Origin: Furfurilactobacillus milii
GTDB taxonomy: Bacteria; Bacillota; Bacilli; Lactobacillales; Lactobacillaceae
Direction: 5' to 3'
NCBI RefSeq assembly: GCF_009864005.1
Contig: NZ_WEZQ01000020.1
Span: forward strand, 1 to 64,000
Length of the DNA stretch: 64,000 nucleotides
The number at the start of each line of letters is the position of its first letter. The first letter of the stretch is position 1. A model generated the notes under the pieces. The model had not been told where the DNA came from and searched no databases. It saw only the letters and a program-made list of their open reading frames with translations. The position numbers and the translations under genes were made by a program. Positions 1 through 9,725 of the stretch are shown here, piece by piece.

Positions 1-126
1 TTAACCAACGCCCCCTTAAAGTACTTAACTGGCAAACACCTTACCAAGTGATGCTGACTAATTTGTCAAAAAATTCGGATCAAATTTGCAATCTACCTAT
101 AATCCATATTCTTCTTCCTTTCAAAA

Positions 127-173
127 AAACTCGTCTTTCTCCATGTCTAATAGCCATGAAAAGAGACGAGTTT
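127..173 (-). terminator. Rho-independent terminator
   Basis: A perfect 10-bp stem (AAACTCGTCT with AGACGAGTTT) is followed on the minus strand by a run of seven T. It lies about 210 bases past the stop of the amino acid permease and is the first good terminator there. The rest of positions 1-381 holds no gene I can support. Confidence 0.7.
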
Positions 174-381
174 GCCCGCGGTACCACTCTAATTGATAAA
201 ATCCACTCATTAAAATATTTAAATGTCGTTCTAAAGAACACGCCTTCAGGTAGTATCAACACTGGGCTCTCATCATCCCCAATTTGCTGTTGTCAATATC
301 GACCCTACTACTTTCTTATCATCAAACATTACATTTGCATGGTAACAAACAGTAACTCCGAAAAGCAAATCGTTATTCAAT

Positions 382-1860
382 TCATGCTTTATTTTGTTTT
401 AATTCATCATCACGAATAGTCGACTTTAGATCTACCTTAGACAATGGAATTAATGTCGTTCTATAACGCAATTTGTAATACAAGAACAAAATCAAAAATA
501 GCGGAATACTCAAATACGTTACACCAATTGACATCCAATCAAAATCTGCAAAAGATTTCAGGTTTTGTCCGATAATAACCAAAATACAAAGTACAAGTGC
601 TAGCAGTGGTCCGAAAGGAAACAGCTGAGCATGATACCGCAACTCCGATAACTTATGTCCCTGCTTGATAAAAGCGCGCCGAAAGCGATAGTGTGAAATA
701 GCGATTCCTATCCACGCAATAAAACCTGTTAGACCACTGGCTGAAACCAAGAAAAGGTACAGCTTTGGGCCAAAAAAACTCGTCAAAAACGTTAATGCCG
801 AAATTAAAGTTGTTAGTAATAGCGAAAAAATTGGAATTCCTCGCTTGTTAGCTAACCCAAACGACTTAGCCGCATATCCCTGAAGTGACATTGAATACAA
901 CATTCTGGTAGACGCATACATACCTGAATTAGCGCTTGAAATGACAGAAGTCAGAATCACAGCATTCATAATGCTTGCAGCTCCTGCCAATCCGGCACGT
1001 TGAAATACAACAGTAAATGGACTAATAGCAATATCCTTTGCGGATGAGCCAAGTAAAGTCGGACTGGTATAAGGAATTATCAGTGAAATAACTAGGATTG
1101 AAAAAATGTAGAAGATTAAAATTCTCCAAAACACCTGATGAATTGCTTTCGGAATACTTTTTTCTGGAGTGGCTGACTCTCCTGCCGTAATACCAATTAA
1201 TTCAGTACCCTGAAATGAGAAACCTGCAACTACAAACACACTTAAAATTCCGGGAATACCATTCACAAACGGTCCACTTCGATAATTCCAATATTTTAAA
1301 CCAGTTCCTGGTCTGCCCATAATGCCAATAATACTCATCAGCCCAATCACTAGAAAGATCAGTACAGTTACGACTTTAATAATGGCCAACCAATACTCAG
1401 TTTCCCCAAATGATGAAACAGATATCGCATTAATAGTGAAAATAAGAATTAAGGCAATAATACTGAATATCCATCCGGGCACATTTGGTAACCAAAAATG
1501 CATGATAAGTGAAACTGTACTGATATCAACAGCCACTGTGATTGCCCAATTAAACCAGTAATTCCATCCCATGGCAAAGCCAAGCGCTGGATCGACAAAA
1601 CGCGTTGCGTAAGCAGCAAAAGATCCTGAAACAGGTAAATAAGTCGCCATTTCACCTAGACTTGTCATTAAAAAGTACACCATAGTTCCGATTGCAATAT
1701 AAGCAACTAATGCACCGCCTGGCCCAGCAGTTGAGATAGCTGAGCCGCTTGCGACAAATAATCCAGTGCCAATGCTGCCACCTAATGCAATCATCGATAA
1801 GTGGCGGGTCTTTAACGAACGTTTCATCCTATTTTTGTTATCCTCAACAGGATCTTCCAT
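382..1860 (-). CDS. Amino acid permease, APC superfamily (LysP-like)
   Basis: Predicted integral membrane protein of 492 residues with about 12 hydrophobic segments, importing an amino acid with protons. The first membrane segment carries the GGSIGTGLFVASG motif of the amino acid transporter (AAT) family, and the loop sequence GITAGESATPEKSIPKAI is typical of LysP-like and general amino acid permeases. I chose the ATG at 1860 because AGGAAGG lies 6 bases upstream; an in-frame GTG at 1866 is the alternative. It sits last in the arginine deiminase cluster, behind argR. It may therefore import a cationic amino acid such as arginine or lysine, but the substrate cannot be read from sequence. Family is clear, substrate is inferred. 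Confidence 0.85.
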   Translation of the reverse strand: MEDPVEDNKNRMKRSLKTRHLSMIALGGSIGTGLFVASGSAISTAGPGGALVAYIAIGTMVYFLMTSLGEMATYLPVSGSFAAYATRFVDPALGFAMGWNYWFNWAITVAVDISTVSLIMHFWLPNVPGWIFSIIALILIFTINAISVSSFGETEYWLAIIKVVTVLIFLVIGLMSIIGIMGRPGTGLKYWNYRSGPFVNGIPGILSVFVVAGFSFQGTELIGITAGESATPEKSIPKAIHQVFWRILIFYIFSILVISLIIPYTSPTLLGSSAKDIAISPFTVVFQRAGLAGAASIMNAVILTSVISSANSGMYASTRMLYSMSLQGYAAKSFGLANKRGIPIFSLLLTTLISALTFLTSFFGPKLYLFLVSASGLTGFIAWIGIAISHYRFRRAFIKQGHKLSELRYHAQLFPFGPLLALVLCILVIIGQNLKSFADFDWMSIGVTYLSIPLFLILFLYYKLRYRTTLIPLSKVDLKSTIRDDELKQNKA

Positions 1861-1967
1861 ACTCACCCTTCCTCACTCATCGATGTCATATTGTGCGATT
1901 CCCGCTAATTGATTCAACATGCAATTCATAATTTATCTTTTCACCAGTTTCTCAGATTTGTTGTCAT

Positions 1968-2420
1968 TTATCCCATTAAGGCACGAATGCGATTAGCAAT
2001 CCGAGTCGCATCTTCATTTTCTTTAGTCAATACCCACATATTGTCGTAGCCAGCTAGAGTACTGACCACTTCAGGAAAATCTGAACGATCAATTAAATCA
2101 GAAATAGAGTCAGTCCAATACGGTACGGTCCTAATAACAACGATAAAATCGTTCACAATCACATCTGTTACTTCATCACGAACCTCTACTAGTAATTCAT
2201 CACTAGGGTCTTTTTCTATCGATTGTTGTGCAAAATATCGCACTTTTGTTTCCGAATCCATAATTTTGCCAACTCGTAACGACTGCAAATCTCGTGACAA
2301 TGTTGCCATTGCTACGTTTATTTCACGCTCAGCCAACACACTGCGTAATTCAGTAATGCTGCTTATTTTTTGTGATCGAATAATCTTTAAAATCTCTGTT
2401 TGCCGATCTTCACGTTTCAT
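1968..2420 (-). CDS. argR: ArgR/AhrC family arginine repressor
   Basis: DNA-binding arginine regulator of 150 residues. The N-terminal winged helix has the signature TLSRDLQSL near residues 40-50, and the C-terminal half matches the oligomerisation/arginine-binding domain. In classical ArgR proteins that domain contains GTIAGDDT, whose two aspartates contact arginine; here the equivalent stretch reads STLAGYDNM, so only one aspartate remains. Such forms are known among paired LAB regulators, where one partner lacks the full arginine site. Start ATG is preceded by GAGGATG. The gene follows the Crp/Fnr-type regulator by 19 bases, and together they close the arc cluster, which is a typical placement for control of arginine catabolism. 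Confidence 0.9.
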   Translation of the reverse strand: MKREDRQTEILKIIRSQKISSITELRSVLAEREINVAMATLSRDLQSLRVGKIMDSETKVRYFAQQSIEKDPSDELLVEVRDEVTDVIVNDFIVVIRTVPYWTDSISDLIDRSDFPEVVSTLAGYDNMWVLTKENEDATRIANRIRALMG

Positions 2421-2439
2421 GTCTCAACATCCTCAATTT

Positions 2440-3123
2440 TTAGTTCAAAAAAGTGATTTTCTTGTGCACGTACGCAATTTTGTGATCTGCTATCAACTCA
2501 CTGACAACTGCACTGGCCGTCTCACGAGTTGTTGCACTCACTTGAGCCAACTCAATTAAAGTCACGGGATAATCTACATGTATTTGCCCGTTCTCATCTT
2601 TTTGTCCAAGTCGATACCCAAAAATTTCTAACGCATGACGCACGCGATCACTGGCTGATGAGGTTACCATGTTCTGTAACTGATCTTCATTTTGACTAAT
2701 GATTTGACCCATTTCCTGAATGACAAGTTCCATCATCGCGTTATTCTGTCTAAGAATAATTTCAATTGTCGACATTGAAAACACTGCGATTGTTATTTTT
2801 GTCATTGCCCGGGCGGTGTATGAATATTCCCGGTCGTGGAATAAACCACGGTATGGAAACCCGTGATTCTTGTTTACATATTCGTAATAGTTAAATTCCC
2901 CGTTTTCATCAAATCGTTCAGTTCTGATAATTCCATCAATCAAAAAATAAAATTTGTCGCGCTTATCGCCTTGATCATATAGGGCTTGTCCCTTCGAATA
3001 TTTTTTAAACACAACATCCTGAGAAAAAATTTGCATTTCATTCTCTGTAAATTTAGAAAATTCTGGTTTCGTCTGCAGCAAGGCCATGTATTTTGGATAA
3101 TCAGAGTGTGGAACCATAGGCAC
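2440..3123 (-). CDS. arcR: Crp/Fnr family regulator, ArcR-like
   Basis: Transcription activator of 227 residues with an N-terminal cyclic-nucleotide-binding-like beta barrel (about residues 25-125), a long dimerisation helix and a C-terminal winged helix; the recognition region reads QVSATTRETASAVVSEL. No cysteine cluster for an iron-sulfur centre is visible, so it is not a classical Fnr. In several Gram-positive arc operons a Crp/Fnr protein called ArcR activates arginine catabolism, and its place just after arcC supports that role. RBS: GGAGGTGCC close to the ATG. It was probably cotranscribed with argR. The effector is unknown. Confidence 0.85.
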   Translation of the reverse strand: MPMVPHSDYPKYMALLQTKPEFSKFTENEMQIFSQDVVFKKYSKGQALYDQGDKRDKFYFLIDGIIRTERFDENGEFNYYEYVNKNHGFPYRGLFHDREYSYTARAMTKITIAVFSMSTIEIILRQNNAMMELVIQEMGQIISQNEDQLQNMVTSSASDRVRHALEIFGYRLGQKDENGQIHVDYPVTLIELAQVSATTRETASAVVSELIADHKIAYVHKKITFLN

Positions 3124-3266
3124 CTCCCAAAATTGATAAATTGAAATAACGACCTAAGACATCAGCTCATCGTTAATTTTACTAATTATTTTAAACATTA
3201 TTTGAATTACTGTTCATAAAAAGTACACGGCATGAATAATTCTATCACTCAGTTGATGTCACTTTT

Positions 3267-4205
3267 TTATTTAGTAATAATCGTTCCGCTGCCATCATTT
3301 AAATAATTGGCAACGTTCTGCAACGATGTCACCACTGCGGTTCCACCGCTTTTTTCAACAAACTCAATAGCGGCTTGCACCTTTGGTAACATTGAGCCCT
3401 TTGCAAATTGATTTTCGTTCATGTATCGTTTCAACTCAGCAACAGATACATTTTCTAATTTTTTTTGATCCGGCTTATTGAAATTGACATAGATATTATC
3501 AACCGCTGTCAGAATAATAAGTTGATCTGCATGAACGAGTTCTGCCAACTTTTCCGAAGCAAAGTCTTTATCAATCACAGCTTCACGGCCTACCAACTGA
3601 TTTCCTTCTTTAACGACAGGCACGCCGCCGCCACCTACAGATATCGGCACAATATCATTCGCTACCATGGTATTGATTGTTCTGTACTCCTGAACGCCAA
3701 CAGGTCTTGGTGACGGAACCACTCGACGATACCCGCGACCTGCATCTTCAACAAAAGTGAAATCTGGATTAGCCGCTTGAGCTTGTTTCATACCAGCTTC
3801 ATCATAAAATGGTCCAACTGGTTTTGAGGGGTTGCTAAAAGCCTGATCATTTGCATCAACTAGTACTTGGGTAACAACGGTTGCAACATCTTTATCGATG
3901 CCTTTTTCACGCAGAACACGCCCCAAAGCATTTTGAAGCCAGTAACCAATCGATCCCTGTGTCATTGCAACATCTGTATCTAGTGGCATTGCTGGATTCT
4001 TATCGGTCGATCCACCGGCCATTTGCAATAACAAGTTACCAACTTGCGGACCATTACCGTGCGAAACAATTAACTGATTCCCTTGGATTATGAACTCTGC
4101 CAAATATTGAGCCGTTTCAAGCAGTGCTTTCTGTTGCGCCGTTGCAGACGCATCATCCGTCAAAATGGCATTGCCTCCCAGTGCAACAACAATTTTTTTA
4201 CCCAT
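3267..4205 (-). CDS. arcC: Carbamate kinase
   Basis: Cytoplasmic enzyme of 312 residues that makes ATP from carbamoyl phosphate and ADP, the energy-yielding last step of the arginine deiminase pathway. Family hallmarks are the N-terminal VALGGNAIL, the [11 protein letters not shown] segment and the amino-acid-kinase fold motif VVPSPRP. Length is normal for the family. It follows arcT by 20 bases, with AGAGG upstream of the ATG, so it is translated from the arc transcript. A gap of 143 bases separates it from arcR, where a second promoter could lie, although I see no convincing one. Confidence 0.97.
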   Translation of the reverse strand: MGKKIVVALGGNAILTDDASATAQQKALLETAQYLAEFIIQGNQLIVSHGNGPQVGNLLLQMAGGSTDKNPAMPLDTDVAMTQGSIGYWLQNALGRVLREKGIDKDVATVVTQVLVDANDQAFSNPSKPVGPFYDEAGMKQAQAANPDFTFVEDAGRGYRRVVPSPRPVGVQEYRTINTMVANDIVPISVGGGGVPVVKEGNQLVGREAVIDKDFASEKLAELVHADQLIILTAVDNIYVNFNKPDQKKLENVSVAELKRYMNENQFAKGSMLPKVQAAIEFVEKSGGTAVVTSLQNVANYLNDGSGTIITK

Positions 4206-4225
4206 TTTATTTACCTCTTCTTTAA

Positions 4226-5356
4226 TTACTTTGCGTATTTGCTATTGTGAAGAAACAACGACAAGCGTTTTAATCCTTCCTGTAACGTTGCAGTATCAGT
4301 ACAGTAACCAAGCCGTGCATGACTAGGCATATCAAAACGGTTACCAGGTACCATCAACACACCTTCATCTTTAAGCAGATCAATGCAAAACTGCTCTGTC
4401 TGTTCAGGTTGGATATCTAACTTCACAAAGGATGTTGATACTGCGCGTGGAAAAATCATGCTAACTTTAGGTTCTTGAGCCACCCACTCTTTCAAGATGG
4501 ACAAGTTATGCAACACAATTTTGGAATTTCGAGCCAAAACACGTGCACGATTTTTCAGTACATAAGTTCCCAATAAATCATTGAAAACCCCTGCACAAAT
4601 CATGGTGTAATCTCTATATTTGCGAAATATATTAGCGACCTCTTTGTTTGACGCGGTCCATCCCAAGCGGATTCCCGGGACAGAATATGTCTTTGATAAC
4701 GAGTTGGTCGCAATGCCTTTGTCATACAAATCGGCAATTGAAACAAAACTGTCTGGATCGTCAAGAGGCAGGTAAACCTCATCGACCAAAACATAAGCGC
4801 CAACCTCTTTGGCCAGTTCAACAATCTGTTGAAGTAAATTACGATCCAAAATGGTTCCCGTCGGATTATTGGCGTTATTCAAACAAATCATTTTTGTGTT
4901 TGGTTTAATTAACTGCTTCAGCTCTTCAATGTCTGGATTCCAATTATTGTCTTCACGAATGTGCCAGTAATCTACTGTTGCTCCCAAAGACTTAGGAATA
5001 TCGTACAGTTGCTGATAACTTGGATATTCCGCAATGACATGATCTCCGGGCTCAATCAGGGAATACAAAGCCAGATGATTAGCACCAGTAGCTCCATTTG
5101 TCTGTAAAATATTTCCGGCAGGTACATGTTAATATAATTTTGCTGCCTCTTTTTTAAATTCAGGTGATCCTTCAATCCATCCGTAATTCATTTTTTCTTT
5201 GTTTAACGATGCATAAAACGTCTGACCATTCACACCGTCCAGACTCAACAATTCAGCCATAGTCATGGATGAAATCGTGCTCTGTGAGATATCGTAAGTA
5301 GCAGATTTTTCCCACTTATTTAGCCATTCTTCAACACCGAAACCTGCAATCTTCAT
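4226..5356 (-). pseudogene. arcT: arcT aminotransferase, interrupted by an in-frame stop
   Basis: Remnant of the PLP-dependent aminotransferase usually found in LAB arc operons. Reading from the ATG at 5356 (GGAGG 5 bases upstream) gives a normal ArcT N-terminus, then an ochre codon TAA at 5131-5129, codon 76. The same frame continues without any shift through QTNGATGAN, the NANNPTG substrate motif and the SLSKTYSVPG lysine motif to a normal C-terminus. Without the stop it would encode 376 residues, a usual family length. So a single nonsense codon, or a sequencing error, breaks it. A TTG at 5068 could restart a 280-residue fragment, but that would lack the N-terminal part of the fold. arcC downstream is intact. 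Confidence 0.85.
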
Positions 5357-5368
5357 ATCTGCCTCCAC

Positions 5369-6793
5369 TTAAACGGCAATCAATCCTTTACTCAGCAATA
5401 CAATTCCGACAATGGCCGCAATTGTGATTACTATTGAAGCAACCCATTCCATCTTCGATAGATAATGACCTGCCCCATTGTCTTTATTGGCCTTGGCGTA
5501 GAAGAAAATTCCTGGCACATAAACGATTAGGCATAGTAGTAAGTACTGCCAACCAGCCATCAAGATACCAAAAACCTGAAACGCTGTGGCAAATACACCA
5601 ATCCACATCTGACCCATTGAACCTTTTTCACTGCGATGTTGCCACGAATACTTAACTTGATACATTCCGACGAAGATGTAGCAGATAACAATTGCTGCCG
5701 TACAAAGTGACAGCGCAAAAGTATAGGCATTTTTAGCAAACAACAGTGACAACAAGAACAACTGAATTAGTACACCCGTCATAATTAACGAGAACGTGGG
5801 TGCATTGTGTTTGTTCTCACGTCCAAAGATTGGTGGCAACAATTTACTCTTCTTCATGAGCAACATGGTCTCTGCCGGTAGCATCGTCCAAGAAAGCCAT
5901 GAACCTAAAATGGAAATAATAAGTCCAACACTAATGAACGCACCGCCCCAAGTTCCCAACATATCCTTGAAAATATAAACCATAGCCGGTTGCTGAATTG
6001 TTGCTAATTTTTCTTGACTCATATAGCCATACGGCAGCATTGATCCAAGAACATAAATAATTAATAGTGAAATCAAACCAATAATCGTTGCCTTGCTGGC
6101 ATCGGACTTTTTACGCGCTCGTGACGACATCATAGTGGCGCCTTCAACACCGACAAATACCCACATCAGAACTAAAATAGTACTTTTGACTTGAGTCCAA
6201 ATACTGTCAGTACGACCTGCATGGCTGGCCACATTCGTCCAGAAATCTGTGGTAAAAATGTGTCCCTTAAACAAAACTATTCCAACAACGATAAACGCAA
6301 ATAATGGGATAATCTTGCAAATCGTCACGATCGCATTAATAGCAGCAGCACTCTCAACTCCGCGATTGACAACCCACGTTAAAATCCAGGACACAATACT
6401 GGCGACAATGATAGAGGGCACATTCTGTCCACCCTTAAATGCTGGAAAGAAGTAGCCCAGCGAACTCATTAAAACGGTAGCAAAAGCAACATTTCCTAGC
6501 CAAGCGGATAACCAATAGCCCCATCCACTGACAAAGCCAGCAAAATGACCGAAACCATCCTCAGCGTACGTAAATATTCCTTCCAAATCAGGACGTTTGT
6601 TGCCTAGGTTGCTAAGTGATAGCGCAAGCATTAAAATGCCAAAGCCAACGATTACCCAGGCGATCAGAGCTGGGCCGGCGGCCGCGCCGCTCGACAAGTT
6701 TGATGTCAGAGCAAAGATTCCTGCCCCAATGGAAGAACTTACAACCAGCGCAACTAAGGCTGGTAGGCCAATCCCCTTTTTTTCAGGTTCCAT
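5369..6793 (-). CDS. arcD: Arginine/ornithine antiporter
   Basis: Membrane protein of 474 residues with about 12 transmembrane segments that exchanges external arginine for internal ornithine, the balanced transport step of the deiminase pathway. The basic amino acid antiporter (APA) family is indicated by SSSIGAGIFAL in the first membrane segment, FVGVEGATMMSSRARKKSD in the middle and the WLSWTMLPAETM region. The ATG at 6793 is preferred since GGAGG lies 8 bases before it; an upstream ATG at 6808 would overlap the ribosome binding site. It lies between arcB and arcT, and its stop directly abuts the region holding the arcT ribosome binding site. Confidence 0.94.
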   Translation of the reverse strand: MEPEKKGIGLPALVALVVSSSIGAGIFALTSNLSSGAAAGPALIAWVIVGFGILMLALSLSNLGNKRPDLEGIFTYAEDGFGHFAGFVSGWGYWLSAWLGNVAFATVLMSSLGYFFPAFKGGQNVPSIIVASIVSWILTWVVNRGVESAAAINAIVTICKIIPLFAFIVVGIVLFKGHIFTTDFWTNVASHAGRTDSIWTQVKSTILVLMWVFVGVEGATMMSSRARKKSDASKATIIGLISLLIIYVLGSMLPYGYMSQEKLATIQQPAMVYIFKDMLGTWGGAFISVGLIISILGSWLSWTMLPAETMLLMKKSKLLPPIFGRENKHNAPTFSLIMTGVLIQLFLLSLLFAKNAYTFALSLCTAAIVICYIFVGMYQVKYSWQHRSEKGSMGQMWIGVFATAFQVFGILMAGWQYLLLCLIVYVPGIFFYAKANKDNGAGHYLSKMEWVASIVITIAAIVGIVLLSKGLIAV

Positions 6794-6864
6794 TTTTTCG
6801 ACCTCCATTTAAAATAAAAACGAGCGTATAGAACTCAATCTATACACTCGTCATGCAGCATCAG

Positions 6865-7902
6865 TTACATCTTTGGAATGAACAAGTCACCAAGTGTAGC
6901 TGCCATCATTGCTTTAATGGAGTGCATACGATTTTCCGCTTCTTCGAATTGACGCGCGTACTTAGAACGGAATACTTCGTCAGTAACTTCCATTTCAGTA
7001 ATACCGTATTTCTTCGCAACATCTTGTCCATATGACGTCTTGGTGTCGTGGAAGGCTGGCAGACAGTGCATAAAGATCAATTGATCATCAGGTGTTCCCG
7101 TCTTTTTCATCATGTCCATGTTGACTTGATAAGGTGTTAGCAACTTAACCCGTTCTTCCCAGTTAGTTTCTCCCATTGAAACCCAGACATCAGTGTAAAT
7201 AACGTTCGATCCCTTAACACCTTCGTCGATATCGTCAGTGATCAGTAGTTTTGCACCACTTTCATTGGCAAACTTTTGGGCAATGTCAACAACATCTTGA
7301 GCTGGATGTAACTCTTTAGGAGCCAGAATATGAATGTTAACGCCAAGCATTGCACCTGCAACTAACAAACTGTTAGCCATGTTATTTCTGCCGTCCCCGA
7401 CAAATGTCAACGTTAGGCCTTTCAGATGGCCAAAGTTTTCCTTAACCGTCATAAAGTCAGCGATCATCTGAGTTGGGTGCCATTCATCCGTTAAGCCATT
7501 CCAAACTGGCACGCCTGCATATTTAGCAAGTTCCTCAACATCCTTATGAGCAAAACCACGGAATTCGATTCCATCAAACATACTGCCGAGAACCTTAGCG
7601 GTATCCTCAATTGATTCTTTCTTGCCCAATTGAATGTCACCAGCACCCATAAATTCTGGGTGAGCACCTAAATCAATTGCAGCAGTGGTAAATGCGGACC
7701 TTGTCCGTGTCGAAGTTTTTTCAAAAAGCAAAGCAATATTCTTACCTTCCAAATAGTGATGTGGAATATTCCGTTTCTTTAAGTGCTTCAAGTGGAGCGC
7801 AAAGTCAACCAAGTACTGAACCTCTGCTGGTGTAAAGTCCTTATCAGCTAAATAACTACGTCCTTGTAATTCGGATACATCAAATTGATCTTTTTCTGTC
7901 AT
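6865..7902 (-). CDS. arcB: Ornithine carbamoyltransferase, catabolic
   Basis: Converts citrulline and phosphate into ornithine and carbamoyl phosphate in the cytoplasm. The 345-residue protein shows the carbamoyl-phosphate loop STRTR at residues 64-68 and the ornithine loop with [10 protein letters not shown] in the C-terminal third, both family signatures. Length fits catabolic enzymes. It follows arcA by 31 bases and precedes arcD, matching a standard arcABD order. The catabolic rather than biosynthetic role is inferred from the operon. Confidence 0.97.
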   Translation of the reverse strand: MTEKDQFDVSELQGRSYLADKDFTPAEVQYLVDFALHLKHLKKRNIPHHYLEGKNIALLFEKTSTRTRSAFTTAAIDLGAHPEFMGAGDIQLGKKESIEDTAKVLGSMFDGIEFRGFAHKDVEELAKYAGVPVWNGLTDEWHPTQMIADFMTVKENFGHLKGLTLTFVGDGRNNMANSLLVAGAMLGVNIHILAPKELHPAQDVVDIAQKFANESGAKLLITDDIDEGVKGSNVIYTDVWVSMGETNWEERVKLLTPYQVNMDMMKKTGTPDDQLIFMHCLPAFHDTKTSYGQDVAKKYGITEMEVTDEVFRSKYARQFEEAENRMHSIKAMMAATLGDLFIPKM

Positions 7903-7933
7903 TTTTTAAACCTTCCCTATCTCTATTTATGAT

Positions 7934-9166
7934 CTACAGATCTTCACGAACTAATGGCATACTCATGCAACGTGGACCCCCACGGCCTCTTGATAGTTCA
8001 CTTGAGAGAATGTCAATAACTTTCAAACCGTGTTTACGCAACAATTCATTTGAAACGTAGTTACGGTTATACGTCACAACAACACCTGGGGCGATTGCCA
8101 ATGTATTTGAACCATCGTTCCATTGTTCACGGCCCGCAATGATTGGATCACCATTACCAGTTGGAATTAAATCAAGTTCAGATAGCTTGAGTTCTTTTTT
8201 CAAAACGGCCTGTAAATCTTGATTGTGTTCTATGGTGAAACCATCTTCGTTATCTGATGGATGCAACGTCCAAGTATCAATTTTTCCACCATCACCCAAG
8301 ATTCCTGGATGAACGGTAAACTGATCTTTGTTAATCATGGTGAACACGGTATCCAAGTGCATCATTGCGTGGTTATGCGGAATATGAATGGCAATAATCG
8401 TGTCGAAACCACTGTCCTCTGTAAATAAGTTGCGAGCAATGTCCTGGATAGCGTCGGCTGACGTCCGCTGAGAAACACCAATGGCCATAACGTGATTGTT
8501 CAGGACCAGTTCATCCCCACCTTCAATCCGCGTGTCGTGATTACGGTCACGCCATACATGAACACCTTGGTTAGCAAAACGTGGATGATATTTAATAATC
8601 GTTTCCATGAACAGAGACTCACGTCTGCGTGCGGTGAAGGTCATATGGTTGATACTTAATCCGTCACCGATTGAAGCCGCTGGATCACGAGTAAAGTACA
8701 AGTTTGGCATTGGGTCCATATAAAATGGATACGTTGAATCCTCGGCTGCACTGACAAGATCGGTTGGTTTAAAATCAATCTCATTTTTTCTGATTCCAGC
8801 CATAATTTTGTCAACCATTTGTTGCGTGCTCATACTGAACAAATATTCATAAAGTGCATCATGAGTTGAACCGGCAGCATATCCAGATTCAGCCAACATT
8901 TGTTCAAGAAACGGCTTCTTCACATCTCCAGCATCAATTGCTTCTGCTGACAGTTTTTCGAGGTATAAAACCTCAGCACCATTTTCTTCAAGAACATGAG
9001 CAAAGTTGTCGTGTTCCTTTTGAGCAATTGGTAAGTACGGAATGTCATCAAACAACAAACGTTCCATCATATCTGGCGTAAAATTCTCAATTTCCTCGCC
9101 AGGCCGCTTTAGCAAAACAGTCTTCAACTTGCCAATCTCAGAACGAACATGAATTGGTGATGTCAT
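7934..9166 (-). CDS. arcA: Arginine deiminase
   Basis: First enzyme of the arginine deiminase pathway, hydrolysing arginine to citrulline and ammonia. The 410-residue protein has the guanidine-modifying motifs [23 protein letters not shown] and HLDTVFTM, and the nucleophilic cysteine near the end in [10 protein letters not shown]. The start ATG is preceded by AGGAGGCTACAAAG on the minus strand, a strong site. As first gene of the operon it carries the regulatory region, with a perfect cre box about 50 bases before the start, so carbon catabolite repression by CcpA is likely. Confidence 0.98.
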   Translation of the reverse strand: MTSPIHVRSEIGKLKTVLLKRPGEEIENFTPDMMERLLFDDIPYLPIAQKEHDNFAHVLEENGAEVLYLEKLSAEAIDAGDVKKPFLEQMLAESGYAAGSTHDALYEYLFSMSTQQMVDKIMAGIRKNEIDFKPTDLVSAAEDSTYPFYMDPMPNLYFTRDPAASIGDGLSINHMTFTARRRESLFMETIIKYHPRFANQGVHVWRDRNHDTRIEGGDELVLNNHVMAIGVSQRTSADAIQDIARNLFTEDSGFDTIIAIHIPHNHAMMHLDTVFTMINKDQFTVHPGILGDGGKIDTWTLHPSDNEDGFTIEHNQDLQAVLKKELKLSELDLIPTGNGDPIIAGREQWNDGSNTLAIAPGVVVTYNRNYVSNELLRKHGLKVIDILSSELSRGRGGPRCMSMPLVREDL

Positions 9167-9212
9167 CTTTGTAGCCTCCTGTTTGTTTTTTATTACACAT
9201 GAAGTGTATTGC

Positions 9213-9226
9213 TGAAAACGGTTTCA
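9213..9226 (-). promoter_or_regulatory. cre site upstream of arcA
   Basis: TGAAAACGGTTTCA matches the catabolite-responsive element consensus TGWAANCGNTNWCA at every position. It lies 47 bases upstream of the arcA start, so CcpA bound here would be expected to block initiation or elongation when a preferred sugar is present. Confidence 0.75.
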
Positions 9227-9250
9227 AAGTTTTGCCTATTTATCATCAAA

Positions 9251-9270
9251 AATGCGAAGTAGTTCGCATT
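9251..9270. promoter_or_regulatory. Inverted repeat upstream of arcA, possible operator
   Basis: AATGCGAA and TTCGCATT form a perfect 8-bp dyad with a 4-base centre, between the two cre-like boxes in the arcA control region. The symmetry suits a dimeric regulator such as ArcR, but no experimental motif is known to me for this organism. Confidence 0.4.
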
Positions 9271-9291
9271 GTATATAAAATATGCAGGCTG

Positions 9292-9305
9292 TGAAAGCGT
9301 ATACA
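9292..9305. promoter_or_regulatory. Second cre-like site upstream of arcA
   Basis: TGAAAGCGTATACA differs from the cre consensus at one position. Together with the perfect site at 9213 it suggests dual CcpA binding at the arc promoter region. Confidence 0.45.
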
Positions 9306-9382
9306 TTTTGGACTGCGATTTATAAAGAAAAACTGAAAACTTATGAGAATAATCAAAATATTACAAAGTTGTTACGTCATTT

Positions 9383-9402
9383 TGAAAATTTATTAATTTT
9401 CA
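9383..9402. promoter_or_regulatory. AT-rich inverted repeat, ARG-box-like
   Basis: TGAAAATT and AATTTTCA form an 8-bp dyad around a 4-base centre. Its AT-rich form resembles ArgR boxes, which are built on TGAAT and ATTCA half-sites. It is 217 bases upstream of arcA; apart from this and the nearby boxes, the 9167-9640 stretch holds no gene I can support. Confidence 0.4.
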
Positions 9403-9644
9403 CATACTAGATTTGGGCCACCTCACACGCAATCCCACCATTTCAAAGTCAAACGATAATAATTAATTACACTGGGGTTGCGAACAAGATTAATTATTTG
9501 ATTGTCTAATTAGTTCGTCTCCACTGACTGCATATTCTTTCAAGTCAAATCACATTTTTATTGCAATCATCCATCCTTGACCGTTAATTATTTTCCCGAC
9601 CAACTTTAAAAACGTTGCGCACTTCGCATTTACGCCGGAAAAAC

Positions 9645-9690
9645 AAAAAGGCAAAGCATGGTACTCTAAGTACCTCATGCCTTACCTTTT
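9645..9690 (-). terminator. Terminator of the B3/4-domain gene
   Basis: On the minus strand a long stem (arms beginning AAGGTAAGGCATG and ending CATGCTTTGCCTT, paired apart from small mismatches, with an inner GTAC/GTAC pair) is followed by TTTTTG. It lies 36 bases past the stop of the gene at 9726. Confidence 0.75.
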
Positions 9691-9725
9691 GTTGAGTTTG
9701 TTAATTGTTTTTCAAATCATAATTA

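Noticed and set aside
80-262. A 60-codon frame on the minus strand.
   Set aside because: It has no good start site, no recognisable domain, and it contains the terminator hairpin at 127-173.
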